From the NCBI RefSeq assembly GCF_022179545.1, contig NZ_AP025518.1, positions 2,542,001 through 2,606,000 of the forward strand: a DNA stretch of 64,000 bases, written 5' to 3'. Positions within the stretch are counted from its first letter, which is position 1, and every line of letters starts with the position of its first letter. Of this stretch, positions 38,230 through 46,125 are shown in pieces. Source of the DNA: Mycolicibacterium fortuitum subsp. fortuitum. GTDB taxonomy: Bacteria > Actinomycetota > Actinomycetes > Mycobacteriales > Mycobacteriaceae. Both the position numbers and the translations under genes were made by a program. Below the pieces are notes generated by a model. That model searched no databases. It was not told where the DNA came from and saw nothing but the letters and a program-made list of their open reading frames with translations.

Positions 38230-38673
38230 ATGGACCTGATCTCGATCGGCGAGGCTGCTGCACGGTTGCAGATGAGCACGTCGGCCTTGCGGTACTACGA
38301 CGAGCGCGGGTTGGTGTCCCCGCGGCTGCGTCGGGCCGGCAAGAGGATGTACGGCCCCGAGGAGCTCCGCCGGCTGGCGTTGCTCAAGATCGTCAACCGG
38401 TTGGGTCTGCCGCTCGACACCGCGGCCGCGGTGCTGGACGCGCCCGGCGAACAGTGGCGCGCGACAGTGCGGGAGCAGATCGCCGCACTGGACCGGGTGA
38501 TCGCGCAAGCCCAAGGGGCACAACAGTTTCTGACCCATGCCTTGCGCTGCCCGAAAGACCACCCGGCACGCGAGTGCGCCACGATGATCGAGGCGCTGGA
38601 CCGGCTGGTCGACGGCATGAGTGTCGAGGAACTCGCGGCCGGCCAGACCGGGAACGGGTGGCTCGTCGACTGA
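38230..38673 (+). CDS. MerR-family transcriptional regulator
   Basis: 147 residues from ATG 38230. The N-terminal winged HTH has ISIGEAAARLQMSTSALRYY, DERGLVSPRLR and RMYGPEELRRLALLKIVNRLG, followed by a dimerisation helix (EQWRATVREQIAALDRVIAQA). The C-terminal part contains Cys residues in LRCPKDHPARECATM, a CPxxHPxxxC pattern that could bind a metal or sense redox or drug stress. The ligand is unknown. Confidence 0.85.
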   Translation: MDLISIGEAAARLQMSTSALRYYDERGLVSPRLRRAGKRMYGPEELRRLALLKIVNRLGLPLDTAAAVLDAPGEQWRATVREQIAALDRVIAQAQGAQQFLTHALRCPKDHPARECATMIEALDRLVDGMSVEELAAGQTGNGWLVD

Positions 38674-38696
38674 CGAGCCACCGCCCGGGCGACCCT

Positions 38697-39452
38697 TCAC
38701 CGCACCTGGGAACGTCCCCGCTCGATCACGGAGCCGCGGCTGGCTGCGATGTCGTCACCGGATGCGCCGGCCATCCACTCCCGGGCCGAGGCCGCTTCGA
38801 TCCACAAGCCCTGATTTGTCTGGGACTCGTCGATGCGGTGGTAGGACGCAAGCAGGGCCCGGACGGCGGCCTGATTGTTGGCGACGATCGAGGCGGCCAC
38901 CCGCCGCGCTGTGGGCAGCAACTCGTCGTGGGGGACCACCTCGGTGACTAGCCCGGCCCGCAGCGCTTCGCTCGCCGAGAGGTAGTCGCCGGTCAAACTC
39001 ATCCGCCGCGCCAGCCCGACGCCGACTTTCTGCGGCAGCCGCACGCTCAGACCCCAGGTCGGCAGCAGGCCCACCCGCGCGTGGGTGTCGGCGAACTTGG
39101 CGTGCTCGGAGGCGATCAGGATGTCGCAGTACAGGGCCAGTTCGAGCCCTCCGGTGACCGCGGCACCGTTGATCGCACCGATCACCGGCTTGGTCATGGC
39201 CGGCCATTTGGGGGAGATGTCGGGCAACTCGGTGGTGTCGCCGAGTTCTTTGAGGTCCAGGCCCGCGCAGAACACCGGATCCGCGCCGGTGAGAATCACG
39301 ACGTCGACGTCATCGGCCGCCTGCGCGTCGTGCAGCGCCTGGTAGAACGCGGTGCGTAGCTGCGACGACAACGCGTTGCGGGATTGGGGCCGGTTCAGGG
39401 TCAGGGTCCGGACGCGGTCGGTGGTGTCGATCAGCAGTACGTCATCACTCAT
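38697..39452 (-). CDS. echA16: Crotonase-superfamily protein EchA16
   Basis: 251 residues. Crotonase fold with oxyanion-hole segments DPVFCAGLDLKELGD and NGAAVTGGLELALYCDILIAS. By eye against rat enoyl-CoA hydratase, the two catalytic Glu positions are replaced: FADTHARVG in place of FAQPEIxxG, and LARRMSLTG in place of AMEMVLTG. Straight hydratase activity is therefore doubtful; another CoA-thioester reaction is possible. Homologue of Rv2831. TAGATT (39459-39464) lies 6 nt before the ATG. Confidence 0.85.
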   Translation of the reverse strand: MSDDVLLIDTTDRVRTLTLNRPQSRNALSSQLRTAFYQALHDAQAADDVDVVILTGADPVFCAGLDLKELGDTTELPDISPKWPAMTKPVIGAINGAAVTGGLELALYCDILIASEHAKFADTHARVGLLPTWGLSVRLPQKVGVGLARRMSLTGDYLSASEALRAGLVTEVVPHDELLPTARRVAASIVANNQAAVRALLASYHRIDESQTNQGLWIEAASAREWMAGASGDDIAASRGSVIERGRSQVR

Positions 39453-39458
39453 TCGATC

Positions 39459-39490
39459 AATCTATCGGAACGTGATCTGGCGCCTATCGT
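39459..39490. promoter_or_regulatory. Divergent pair of leaderless -10 elements (echA16 / DUF2277 gene)
   Basis: On the minus strand TAGATT (39459-39464) sits 6 nt from the echA16 ATG. On the plus strand TATCGT (39485-39490) sits 6 nt from the ATG at 39497. Neither start has a Shine-Dalgarno, so both mRNAs should be leaderless. The two -10s are 20 bp apart, so the two promoters overlap and probably compete. Confidence 0.5.
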
Positions 39491-39496
39491 GGTGTC

Positions 39497-39763
39497 ATGT
39501 GCCGCAACATCACGGAGCTGCGGGGGCTGCAGCCCGCCGCCACCGACGAGGAGATCGAAGCCGCCGCCCGCCAGTACGTACGCAAGGTCAGCGGAATCAC
39601 CCGGCCGACGGGCGCCAACATCGAGGCGTTCGAGGCCGCCGTAGCTGAGGTCACCGCAACCACCACCCGGCTGCTCGACGGGCTGGCACCGCGTCGACAG
39701 CCGCCGAAAACCGTTCCGCCACTGCGGCGTCCGGAGGTCCGGGCCCGTCTGGCCGCACGGTGA
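39497..39763 (+). CDS. DUF2277 small conserved protein
   Basis: 88 residues. It begins MCRNITELRGLQPAATDEEI and contains AARQYVRKVSGITRP and FEAAVAEVTATTTRLL, the DUF2277 signature. A DNA-binding-like helical fold has been suggested for the family, but the function is unknown. It is coupled to the next gene by a GTGA overlap, which suggests a functional pair. Confidence 0.85.
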   Translation: MCRNITELRGLQPAATDEEIEAAARQYVRKVSGITRPTGANIEAFEAAVAEVTATTTRLLDGLAPRRQPPKTVPPLRRPEVRARLAAR

Positions 39764-40308
39764 CCCAACCGGCGCTCAAAGAATGGAGCGCGGCCGTGCA
39801 CGCGCTGCTCGACGGCCGGCAGACCGTGTTGCTGCGCAAGGGCGGCATCCACGAGAAGCGGTTCGCGGTGGCCGCGCCCGAGTTCGCGCTGTTCCCGACG
39901 ATCGCTCACAGCCACGTCGAACGGGTGCGTCCCGAACACCACGACCTGCTGGCCGCGGCGGCCGCAGACAGCACCGAGGAGCAGGTGACCATCCGCGCCT
40001 GCGCGAAAGTTGTTGCCGCGGTTGAGGTCAACCGACCGGAGATGATCGACGAGCTCGCCGGCCTACACATCTGGACCGCCGAATCGGTCAAGGCCGACCG
40101 GCTCGATTTCCGTCCAAGACACCGACTGACCGTCATGGTGGTCCAGGTCAGCCCATTGCGTACACCGCTCCGGCTGGCGCGTACACCCGAATTCGCCGGT
40201 TGCAAGAGCTGGGTCGACCTGCCGGTACAGACCGGCGGGGGCGTACCGGTGCACGACCTCGAGACGCTGCGCGACGTCGCCGAGCGGGTGCGTCGCTCAG
40301 TCGTCTGA
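39760..40308 (+). CDS. DUF1802 conserved protein
   Basis: 182 residues from GTG 39760. It carries ALKEWSAAVHALLDGRQTVLLRKGGI followed by FALFPTIAHSHVERV (each in conserved positions), as in DUF1802 proteins. The Lys-Gly-Gly-Ile and His residues are the best-conserved points. No enzymatic role is established. It overlaps the DUF2277 gene at its start and the convergent CocE gene by 12 bases at its end. Confidence 0.82.
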   Translation: MTQPALKEWSAAVHALLDGRQTVLLRKGGIHEKRFAVAAPEFALFPTIAHSHVERVRPEHHDLLAAAAADSTEEQVTIRACAKVVAAVEVNRPEMIDELAGLHIWTAESVKADRLDFRPRHRLTVMVVQVSPLRTPLRLARTPEFAGCKSWVDLPVQTGGGVPVHDLETLRDVAERVRRSVV

Positions 40309-41958
40309 CGGCGGCACCGGCCCGGCCGGCAGCACCACGCGCGATATGCCGCCTTCACCGTGATGCACGGTGTGGGTGGCGGGCACCAGCCGGGAACCGG
40401 AGATCGCCGGCTCGGCGGTGCCGAGATTGCGGGCGAAGCGTGGGTGTGAGCCGCCGGCGATCAGCACCCGGATCCGCGATCCGGCCTTGAACCGGTGGGC
40501 GACGGCGTCGAGCTCGAGCCGAACCGGCCCGGTGTGGTCGTTCAACCGAAGGAATCCGTCGGATACGTTGCGGGAGCGGCCTTTTGCGTCCACCTCGCTG
40601 ATCCGGACGAAGATGTCGTGGTGCGGGTTGTCGCAGCTGTGGGCCAGCTCGGCAACCGGGTTGCCGGCCACATACAGATCGGCAGGCAGCGGATCGCCGG
40701 TGAACGTCAGCACGTCGCTACGTCGCGCCAGCCGGGTGTCGTTGCGGTAACCGCCGGCCGCGGCGAGCAGGCGGCCGCCGACGGTCGGGGTGGGGTCGGC
40801 GGGGTCGTAGGTGAACGTCGACGAGCTCCCGCGCGACGACCGACCCCCGTCTGACGGCGGCGCGGTGTCGGCCAGCCGGCCCGCCGGCTGCAGGAACAAC
40901 TCGTGTTCGGGCATGGCCGGCGGCCAGTCGTCCAGCTCGACCCAGCCGTGCCCGTTGACGTGGATGCGCACCCGGCTGCGGGACGTCTCGCCCTGGCCGG
41001 CCAGGTGCGCGCCGAGCCAGTCGAGCGATTCGGCGACCACGGTGGCGACGCCCTTTGTCATCAGCTGGGTGTGAGTCCACGGCCCGACGGTCAGCGCCAC
41101 CGGGACACCGCGCCGGTGCAGCTGCTCGTACTGCTCCAAGGTCTGGTCCAGGAACAGGTCCTGCCACCCGCTCAGCAGCAGGATGGGCACCTCGACATGC
41201 TCCAGAGCCTCATCGAACCGCAGCTGGTCCCAGAACGGGTCGTCGCGCTCGGGATGTTCCAGCCAGGATTCGAACCACGGTGCACCGTTGCCCAGCAACT
41301 CACGGGCCGCGGCTCCCATCGGCAGTCCGGCGGTGGCCTTGGCCAGCTCGGCGGGCCCGCGCAGCTGCCGGGAGAGGGCCTGCACCACGCCCGGCTCCTC
41401 CTGGCGGGCCACCATCGCGCTCCAGCCCAGGAAGTCGTTGAGGCTGAACGCTCCGGTGCCCCACGACGATGCGCTGAAATCGTGCGGTCCGACGGTGATG
41501 ACGGCGGCCTTCATCTCCGGCGGGGGATCGGCCAGCAGCGCCCACTGGGTGAAGCCGAGATAGGACAGGCCCACGGTGGCGAACGATCCGGTGAACCAGG
41601 GTTGGTCGCGCAACCAGGCCACGGTGTCGGCGCCGTCGGCCATCTCGTGGACCATCGGGGTGAACTGGCCGCCCGAGCCGAATGTGCCGCGCACACTCTG
41701 CAGCACCACGTGGTAGCCGCGCGCCGCGTATACCTGTGCGAACAGCGGTGAGAACGGGAAGCGGCGACCGTACGGTCCGCGCACGAGCAGCGTGCCGGCA
41801 GGCCGGTCGGTGACGGGTGCGTAGTGGTCGGCGATCAGCTCGACACCGTCGCGCATGGGCACCCGCAATCCGTGCCGCACCGTGAAATCGGTTGTATGCG
41901 GCGGCAGTCCCAGGATTCTGCTGACGGCTTTGCCGGTGTACCGGCCGAATGCGCTCAC
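40297..41958 (-). CDS. CocE/NonD-family serine hydrolase
   Basis: 553 residues from GTG 41958. N-terminal alpha/beta-hydrolase domain with the nucleophile elbow GLSYLGFTQWAL, plus HYAPVTDRPAGTLLVRGPYG. The C-terminal jelly-roll (X-Pro dipeptidyl-peptidase type) domain contains RLNDHTGPVRLELDAVAHRF and AGGSHPRFARNLGT. Members hydrolyse acyl esters or X-Pro peptides, and the substrate here is open. TAGCCT (41965-41970) 6 nt before the GTG indicates a leaderless mRNA. Homologue of Rv2800. Confidence 0.88.
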   Translation of the reverse strand: MSAFGRYTGKAVSRILGLPPHTTDFTVRHGLRVPMRDGVELIADHYAPVTDRPAGTLLVRGPYGRRFPFSPLFAQVYAARGYHVVLQSVRGTFGSGGQFTPMVHEMADGADTVAWLRDQPWFTGSFATVGLSYLGFTQWALLADPPPEMKAAVITVGPHDFSASSWGTGAFSLNDFLGWSAMVARQEEPGVVQALSRQLRGPAELAKATAGLPMGAAARELLGNGAPWFESWLEHPERDDPFWDQLRFDEALEHVEVPILLLSGWQDLFLDQTLEQYEQLHRRGVPVALTVGPWTHTQLMTKGVATVVAESLDWLGAHLAGQGETSRSRVRIHVNGHGWVELDDWPPAMPEHELFLQPAGRLADTAPPSDGGRSSRGSSSTFTYDPADPTPTVGGRLLAAAGGYRNDTRLARRSDVLTFTGDPLPADLYVAGNPVAELAHSCDNPHHDIFVRISEVDAKGRSRNVSDGFLRLNDHTGPVRLELDAVAHRFKAGSRIRVLIAGGSHPRFARNLGTAEPAISGSRLVPATHTVHHGEGGISRVVLPAGPVPPSDD

Positions 41959-42007
41959 GCGACCAGGCTACGTATCGCTCGGTGTGGTCCTCGCAACGCG
42001 GCGCGAC

Positions 42008-42604
42008 TCAGAACTTGTAGTACGGCGCGAGCTCGTGGGCGCGTTGCAGGTTGATCTGCAGGCAGTCCGGCCGCTCCGGGGAGTGGATCGGCGAGTAGAA
42101 CAGCGACTGCTGGATGACGCCGTAGCTGGTCTTGAAAGCGATCATGCAGGTGACCCACCACCGGTCGTTCCAGTCGGTGGGCTTCATGATCCAGTACTGC
42201 GCGGCCCGGTGACCGTCGATGTCCAACTCGACCGCGTCGGCCGGGATGGTCTGCTCGTAGGTCCGCCAGACGAACGCCTCGACGGCCATCTGGTAGTTGC
42301 CGGCGTCGTAGTGGCAGCGCAGGCTGTCCTCCGGCTCCGGCGGGGTGAAGGCCAGGCCGATCCGCTGGATCGCGTCGAACGGAATGTCGTTGCACGGATC
42401 GAACGGGGAGGGGTCCGTGGTCTCGATGACCGGCCACTTGATGGTCGTGGACACGTTGGTCATCGGCAGGTCCGTGACATCGAGTTGGAGCGGGCCGGCA
42501 GCGGCGCCGTTGGAGGGGCTCGACTGCCATCCCACGATCACCGCCGATACCAGCGCCGCAACCAGCCCTGTCGAAGCCGACAGTAGGCGCAACTTGGCGG
42601 CCAT
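42008..42604 (-). CDS. DUF3558-like exported protein
   Basis: 198 residues from ATG 42604, with GAGGGGG upstream. A single N-terminal hydrophobic segment (STGLVAALVSAVIVGW) acts as a signal anchor or signal peptide; there is no lipobox Cys. The exported part has FDPCNDIPFDAIQRIGL and a second Cys in SLRCHYDAGNY, resembling the DUF3558 fold with its FDPC...I pattern. Homologue of Rv2799. A KstR-like box lies about 86 bases upstream, hinting at sterol-linked regulation. A TACACT -10 (minus strand, 42653-42658) is plausible. Confidence 0.75.
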   Translation of the reverse strand: MAAKLRLLSASTGLVAALVSAVIVGWQSSPSNGAAAGPLQLDVTDLPMTNVSTTIKWPVIETTDPSPFDPCNDIPFDAIQRIGLAFTPPEPEDSLRCHYDAGNYQMAVEAFVWRTYEQTIPADAVELDIDGHRAAQYWIMKPTDWNDRWWVTCMIAFKTSYGVIQQSLFYSPIHSPERPDCLQINLQRAHELAPYYKF

Positions 42605-42689
42605 CACACCCCCTCGCAGTTTGGTGGGCAAAACGTTCCCCGGCTTGCGGGGAGTGTAGCGGTCGGTCGCAACGGACTCGACCATAAAC

Positions 42690-42703
42690 GAGAACCTGTT
42701 CTA
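42690..42703. promoter_or_regulatory. KstR-like operator
   Basis: GAGAACCTGTTCTA contains the perfect inverted repeat AGAAC-CT-GTTCT and matches the KstR consensus TNNAACNNGTTNNA at every fixed position except the first T. It lies in the divergent region between the DUF3558-like and phosphoesterase genes. It is not a mycobacterial SOS box, because the half-site spacing is 2 rather than 4. Confidence 0.5.
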
Positions 42704-42749
42704 GTTGTCAACGGCGAGCAGTGGTGCCGCCCGGTTAGGCTGGTCCGTT

Positions 42750-42767
42750 GTGGTGGTGCAACTGTGA
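42750..42767 (+). CDS. Predicted 5-residue leaderless upstream ORF (MVVQL)
   Basis: GTG 42750 lies 8 nt after TAGGCT (42736-42741), the geometry of a leaderless start. It encodes five codons, and its TGA (42765-42767) overlaps the GTG start of the phosphoesterase (42764) as GTGA. This would couple translation of the phosphoesterase to an unstructured leaderless entry. Confidence 0.35.
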   Translation: MVVQL

Positions 42768-43723
42768 TTGATCACGAGTCGAGGGACCGGCAGCCGGTTC
42801 TGTGGGCGATCAGCGATCTGCATACCGGGCACAACGGAAACAAGCCGGTGACCGAGTCGCTGTATCCGGCCTCGCCGGACGATTGGCTGATCGTCGCCGG
42901 AGATGTCGGGGAGCGCACCGACGAGATCCGATGGGCGCTGGACCTGCTGCGCAAGCGGTTCGCCAAGGTCATCTGGGTTCCCGGCAACCACGAACTGTGG
43001 ACCACCAACAAGGACCCCATGCAGATCTTCGGCCGGTCCCGCTATGACTATCTGGTCGACATGTGTGACCAGATGGGCGTCATCACCCCCGAGCATCCGT
43101 TCCCGGTGTGGACCGAACAGGGCGGCCCGGCCACGATCGTGCCGATGTTCCTGCTGTACGACTACACCTTCCTGCCCGAGGGGGCCTCGACCAAAGGCGA
43201 AGGGCTGGCGATCGCGCGGGAACGCAACGTCGTTGGCACCGACGAGTTCCTGTTGTCCAGCGAGCCCTACGCGACCCGTGACGCCTGGTGCCGCGACCGG
43301 GTGGAGGCCACCCGCAAGCGACTCGACGATCTGGACTGGATGACACCGACGGTTCTGGTCAACCACTTCCCGCTGGTTCGCGAACCCTGCGATGCGATGT
43401 TCTACCCCGAGTTCGCGCTGTGGTGCGGCACGACGGCCACCAAGGACTGGCACACCCGCTACAACGCGATCTGCTCGGTGTACGGCCATCTCCACATTCC
43501 GCGCACCACTTGGTACGACGACGTGCGCTTCGAAGAGGTGTCGGTCGGCTATCCGCGGGAATGGCGCCGCCGCAAACCCTTCCGGTGGTTACGTCAGATA
43601 CTGCCCGACCCCAACTACGCCCCCGGCTATCTCAACGAGTTCGGCGGACACTTCCAGATCACGGCCGAGATGCGCGCTCACGCGCAGCAGATGCAGGAAC
43701 GGATCAAGGCGAGGCGCGCATGA
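42764..43723 (+). CDS. Calcineurin-like metallophosphoesterase
   Basis: 319 residues. The dinuclear-metal motifs are in order: AISDLHTGHN (DxH), VAGDVGE (GD), VPGNHELW (GNHE), LVNHFP and YGHLHIPRTTW (GHxH variant). A basic C-terminus (RRRKPFRWLRQ, RIKARRA) follows. Homologue of Rv2795c. It overlaps pptT by ATGA, an association that is conserved in mycobacteria; recent genetics has linked the homologue to PptT function (opposing hydrolase), which I recall but cannot check. Confidence 0.9.
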   Translation: MIDHESRDRQPVLWAISDLHTGHNGNKPVTESLYPASPDDWLIVAGDVGERTDEIRWALDLLRKRFAKVIWVPGNHELWTTNKDPMQIFGRSRYDYLVDMCDQMGVITPEHPFPVWTEQGGPATIVPMFLLYDYTFLPEGASTKGEGLAIARERNVVGTDEFLLSSEPYATRDAWCRDRVEATRKRLDDLDWMTPTVLVNHFPLVREPCDAMFYPEFALWCGTTATKDWHTRYNAICSVYGHLHIPRTTWYDDVRFEEVSVGYPREWRRRKPFRWLRQILPDPNYAPGYLNEFGGHFQITAEMRAHAQQMQERIKARRA

Positions 43724-44394
43724 GCGGCACACTGCTGGGGCAGGTGCTGCCCGACCTTCCGGACAAGCTCGCGGCGGCCGAGATGTACGACGACCCGCCG
43801 GGCCTGACCGCACTGCCCGAGGAGGCGGCACTGGTGGCCCGGGCGGTGGCCAAGCGCCGCAACGAGTTCACCACGGTGCGCTATTGCGCCCGCCAGGCGA
43901 TGAGTGAACTGGGTTTCGGTCCGGTGCCGATCCTGAAGGGGGACAAGGGTGAGCCGTGCTGGCCTGACGGCATCGTCGGCAGCCTGACCCATTGTCAGGG
44001 CTTCCGCGGTGCGGTGGTCGGCCTGCTCGGAGCCATCCGCTCCGTGGGCATCGACGCCGAACCGCACGATGTGCTGCCTGACGGCGTGCTCGGCGCGATC
44101 TCGCTGCCGTTGGAGCGATCTGAACTCGGTGCCCTGCCCAACGGCCTGCACTGGGATCGAATCCTGTTCTGCGCCAAGGAAGCCACCTATAAGGCGTGGT
44201 ATCCGCTGACGCATCGCTGGCTCGGGTTCGAGGATGCCCACATCACGTTCGGTGTCGACGGATCGGGTGCGGCCGGAACGTTCCGGTCCCAGATCCTGAT
44301 CGACCCGGCCGCCGAACACGGGCCGCCGTTGACCGCGCTGGACGGCCGTTGGTCGGTGCGCGATGGCGTGACGTTGACGGCGATCGTGCTGTGA
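43720..44394 (+). CDS. pptT: 4'-phosphopantetheinyl transferase PptT
   Basis: 224 residues from ATG 43720. It activates acyl- and peptidyl-carrier proteins of mycolate, lipid and siderophore synthesis by attaching phosphopantetheine from CoA. Conserved motifs: [21 protein letters not shown] (Mg-binding Asp and Glu) and [13 protein letters not shown]. Length fits the Sfp-type actinobacterial enzyme (Rv2794c, recalled as 227). Overlaps the phosphoesterase at its start and truB (GTGA) at its end. Confidence 0.95.
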   Translation: MSGTLLGQVLPDLPDKLAAAEMYDDPPGLTALPEEAALVARAVAKRRNEFTTVRYCARQAMSELGFGPVPILKGDKGEPCWPDGIVGSLTHCQGFRGAVVGLLGAIRSVGIDAEPHDVLPDGVLGAISLPLERSELGALPNGLHWDRILFCAKEATYKAWYPLTHRWLGFEDAHITFGVDGSGAAGTFRSQILIDPAAEHGPPLTALDGRWSVRDGVTLTAIVL

Positions 44395-45278
44395 GTGTTC
44401 CAGAACCGGGCTTGGTGATAGTCGACAAGCCTGCCGGCATGACCAGCCACGACGTGGTGGGGCGCTGTCGACGGTTGTTCGGCACCCGCAAGGTCGGCCA
44501 CGCCGGCACCCTCGATCCGATGGCCACCGGGGTGCTCGTCGTCGGCATCGAACGGGCCACCAAGATCCTCGGCCTGCTGACCGCCACCGACAAGTCGTAC
44601 TCCGCCACCATCCGGCTCGGTCAGACGACGACCACCGAGGATGCCGAAGGTGAAGTGCTGCAGTCGGTCTCGGCTGTGCATGTGACGGACGACCAGATCG
44701 AGGCCGCGGTCGCCGGACTGCGTGGCGACATCGAGCAGGTGCCGTCGGCGGTCAGCGCCATCAAGGTAGACGGCCAGCGCGCATACAAGCTGGCCCGTGA
44801 AGGGCAGAAGGTCGAGTTGGCGGCGCGCCCCGTGCGCATCGACAAGTTCGAGGTGGTCGCGGTCCGTCGGCTGGGCGACTTCGTGGACGTGGACGTGGAT
44901 GTGGACTGCTCGTCGGGTACCTATGTCCGGGCGTTGGCTCGTGACGTGGGTGTCACCCTCGGTGTGGGCGGACACCTGACGGCTCTGCGTCGCACCAGGG
45001 TTGGCCGATACGGGCTGGACGAGGCCCGCACCCTGGAGGACCTTGCCGACCACGCTCGGCTGAGCTACTCGCTCGATGAGGCCTGCCTGGTCGGGTTTCC
45101 GCGCCGCGACCTGACCGACGCGGAAACCGAGGACACCCGACACGGCCGGGCACTGGCCCCGGCCGGTATCGACGGTGTCTATGCCGCCACCGCACCGGAC
45201 GGGCGGGTCATCGCACTGCTGCAGGACGGTTCGTCGCGCACCAAGAACGTCGTGGTGCTGCGCCCGGCCACGCTGTAG
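44391..45278 (+). CDS. truB: tRNA pseudouridine-55 synthase TruB
   Basis: 295 residues from GTG 44391. The catalytic Asp is in [30 protein letters not shown] opens the domain and [18 protein letters not shown] follows. The C-terminal PUA-like extension of actinobacteria is present ([18 protein letters not shown] at the end). It modifies U55 in the T-loop of tRNAs. Homologue of Rv2793c; overlaps pptT by 4 bases. Confidence 0.96.
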   Translation: MSVPEPGLVIVDKPAGMTSHDVVGRCRRLFGTRKVGHAGTLDPMATGVLVVGIERATKILGLLTATDKSYSATIRLGQTTTTEDAEGEVLQSVSAVHVTDDQIEAAVAGLRGDIEQVPSAVSAIKVDGQRAYKLAREGQKVELAARPVRIDKFEVVAVRRLGDFVDVDVDVDCSSGTYVRALARDVGVTLGVGGHLTALRRTRVGRYGLDEARTLEDLADHARLSYSLDEACLVGFPRRDLTDAETEDTRHGRALAPAGIDGVYAATAPDGRVIALLQDGSSRTKNVVVLRPATL

Positions 45279-45307
45279 CCGACGTGGCGGTGCTCCACAT
45301 GCAATCA

Positions 45308-45319
45308 AGTCGGTATGTT
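45308..45319 (+). promoter_or_regulatory. Putative TetR operator, copy 1
   Basis: AGTCGGTATGTT here and AGTTGGTATGTT at 46087-46098 differ by one base; with flanks the match extends to CAANCMAGTYGGTATGTT. It lies 43 bases upstream of the tetR ATG. A TAGGAT hexamer (45350-45355) 7 nt before that ATG suggests a leaderless tetR transcript under autoregulation. Confidence 0.55.
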
Positions 45320-45362
45320 AGTTCGGTGCTGGTCATCGGTCCGGTCGATTAGGATTCGGGCG

Positions 45363-46004
45363 ATGTCAGCAGTGGTGGGCGAGCAGGGCGGTCGGCGCAC
45401 GCAGGCCGAGCGCAGTGCGGCCATGCGCGCCCGGCTGCTGGACGCCACCGTCGAGTGCCTGGTCACCTACGGCTATGCCGGGACCACCACGCAGCGAGTC
45501 GCCGAGGTTGCCGGAGTCACCCGCGGCGCCCAGGTTCACCACTTCCGGTCCAAGGAGGACCTCGTGGTGGCCGCGATCGAACATCTTGCCGAGCAGCGCG
45601 CCCAGGCGGCGGTCCGTGACCTGGGCAGGGTGGCTCCCGGTCCGGACACCGCTTCGATGGTGCTGGATTACCTGTGGGAATCGCACCAGGGCCCGGTTTT
45701 CGTTGCCACACTTGAGCTCTGGGTGGCGGCACGCACCGATGCGGTGCTCGCCGCGCAGATCGAGCGGGTCGAGCCGATCGTCACCGGTGCGCTGATCGGC
45801 GCGCTGGCGCAACTGGTGCCGGATCGCACGGCGCAGAAGGAACTGCGCGACCTGGCCTACACCGCCATGGATGCGCTGCGGGGGATTCTGCTGTCGAGCT
45901 TCGCCGACCGCGATTCCGAGCGGGCCAGGAAGCGCTGGGACCGGGTGTGCGTGCACCTGCGTCGCATGCTCTCCGACACCTTGAGTTCCGAACTCTCGTC
46001 GTAG
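45363..46004 (+). CDS. TetR-family repressor of the lipid-catabolic operon
   Basis: 213 residues from ATG 45363. The N-terminal HTH is typical: [44 protein letters not shown] (in successive blocks, residues about 22-66). The C-terminal ligand domain is helical ([22 protein letters not shown]). It is co-directional with the eight-gene operon, and an almost identical 12-bp motif precedes both its own gene and ltp1. A CoA thioester or fatty/steroid acid is the likely inducer, by analogy with other TetR regulators of beta-oxidation genes. Confidence 0.88.
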   Translation: MSAVVGEQGGRRTQAERSAAMRARLLDATVECLVTYGYAGTTTQRVAEVAGVTRGAQVHHFRSKEDLVVAAIEHLAEQRAQAAVRDLGRVAPGPDTASMVLDYLWESHQGPVFVATLELWVAARTDAVLAAQIERVEPIVTGALIGALAQLVPDRTAQKELRDLAYTAMDALRGILLSSFADRDSERARKRWDRVCVHLRRMLSDTLSSELSS

Positions 46005-46008
46005 TTCA

Positions 46009-46025
46009 GGCTCCTGTCCGGAGCC
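46009..46025 (+). terminator. Possible terminator after tetR
   Basis: GGCTCC (46009-46014) pairs with GGAGCC (46020-46025) across a 5-nt loop, starting 5 bases after the tetR stop. No U-tract follows. It may separate tetR from the ltp1 operon. Confidence 0.3.
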
Positions 46026-46069
46026 GACCGTCAACAACCTCTCCGTGATCGCGGGCATTTTTCTGCCTG

Positions 46070-46098
46070 TTGTAAAGATACAAACCAGTTGGTATGTT
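46070..46098 (+). promoter_or_regulatory. ltp1 operon promoter overlapped by TetR operator copy 2
   Basis: TTGTAA (46070-46075), 17-bp spacer, TATGTT (46093-46098). AGTTGGTATGTT (46087-46098) covers the -10, with a local ACCA-GT-TGGT dyad at 46084-46093, so repressor binding would occlude it. The ltp1 ATG at 46126 has its own AGAAGGAGAGG ribosome site. Confidence 0.6.
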
Positions 46099-46125
46099 TT
46101 TGCCACCGCGCAGAAGGAGAGGTCA

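Noticed and set aside
42691..42702. AGAACCTGTTCT as a LexA/SOS box
   Set aside because: Mycobacterial SOS boxes have four bases between GAAC and GTTC; here there are two, which fits KstR instead.
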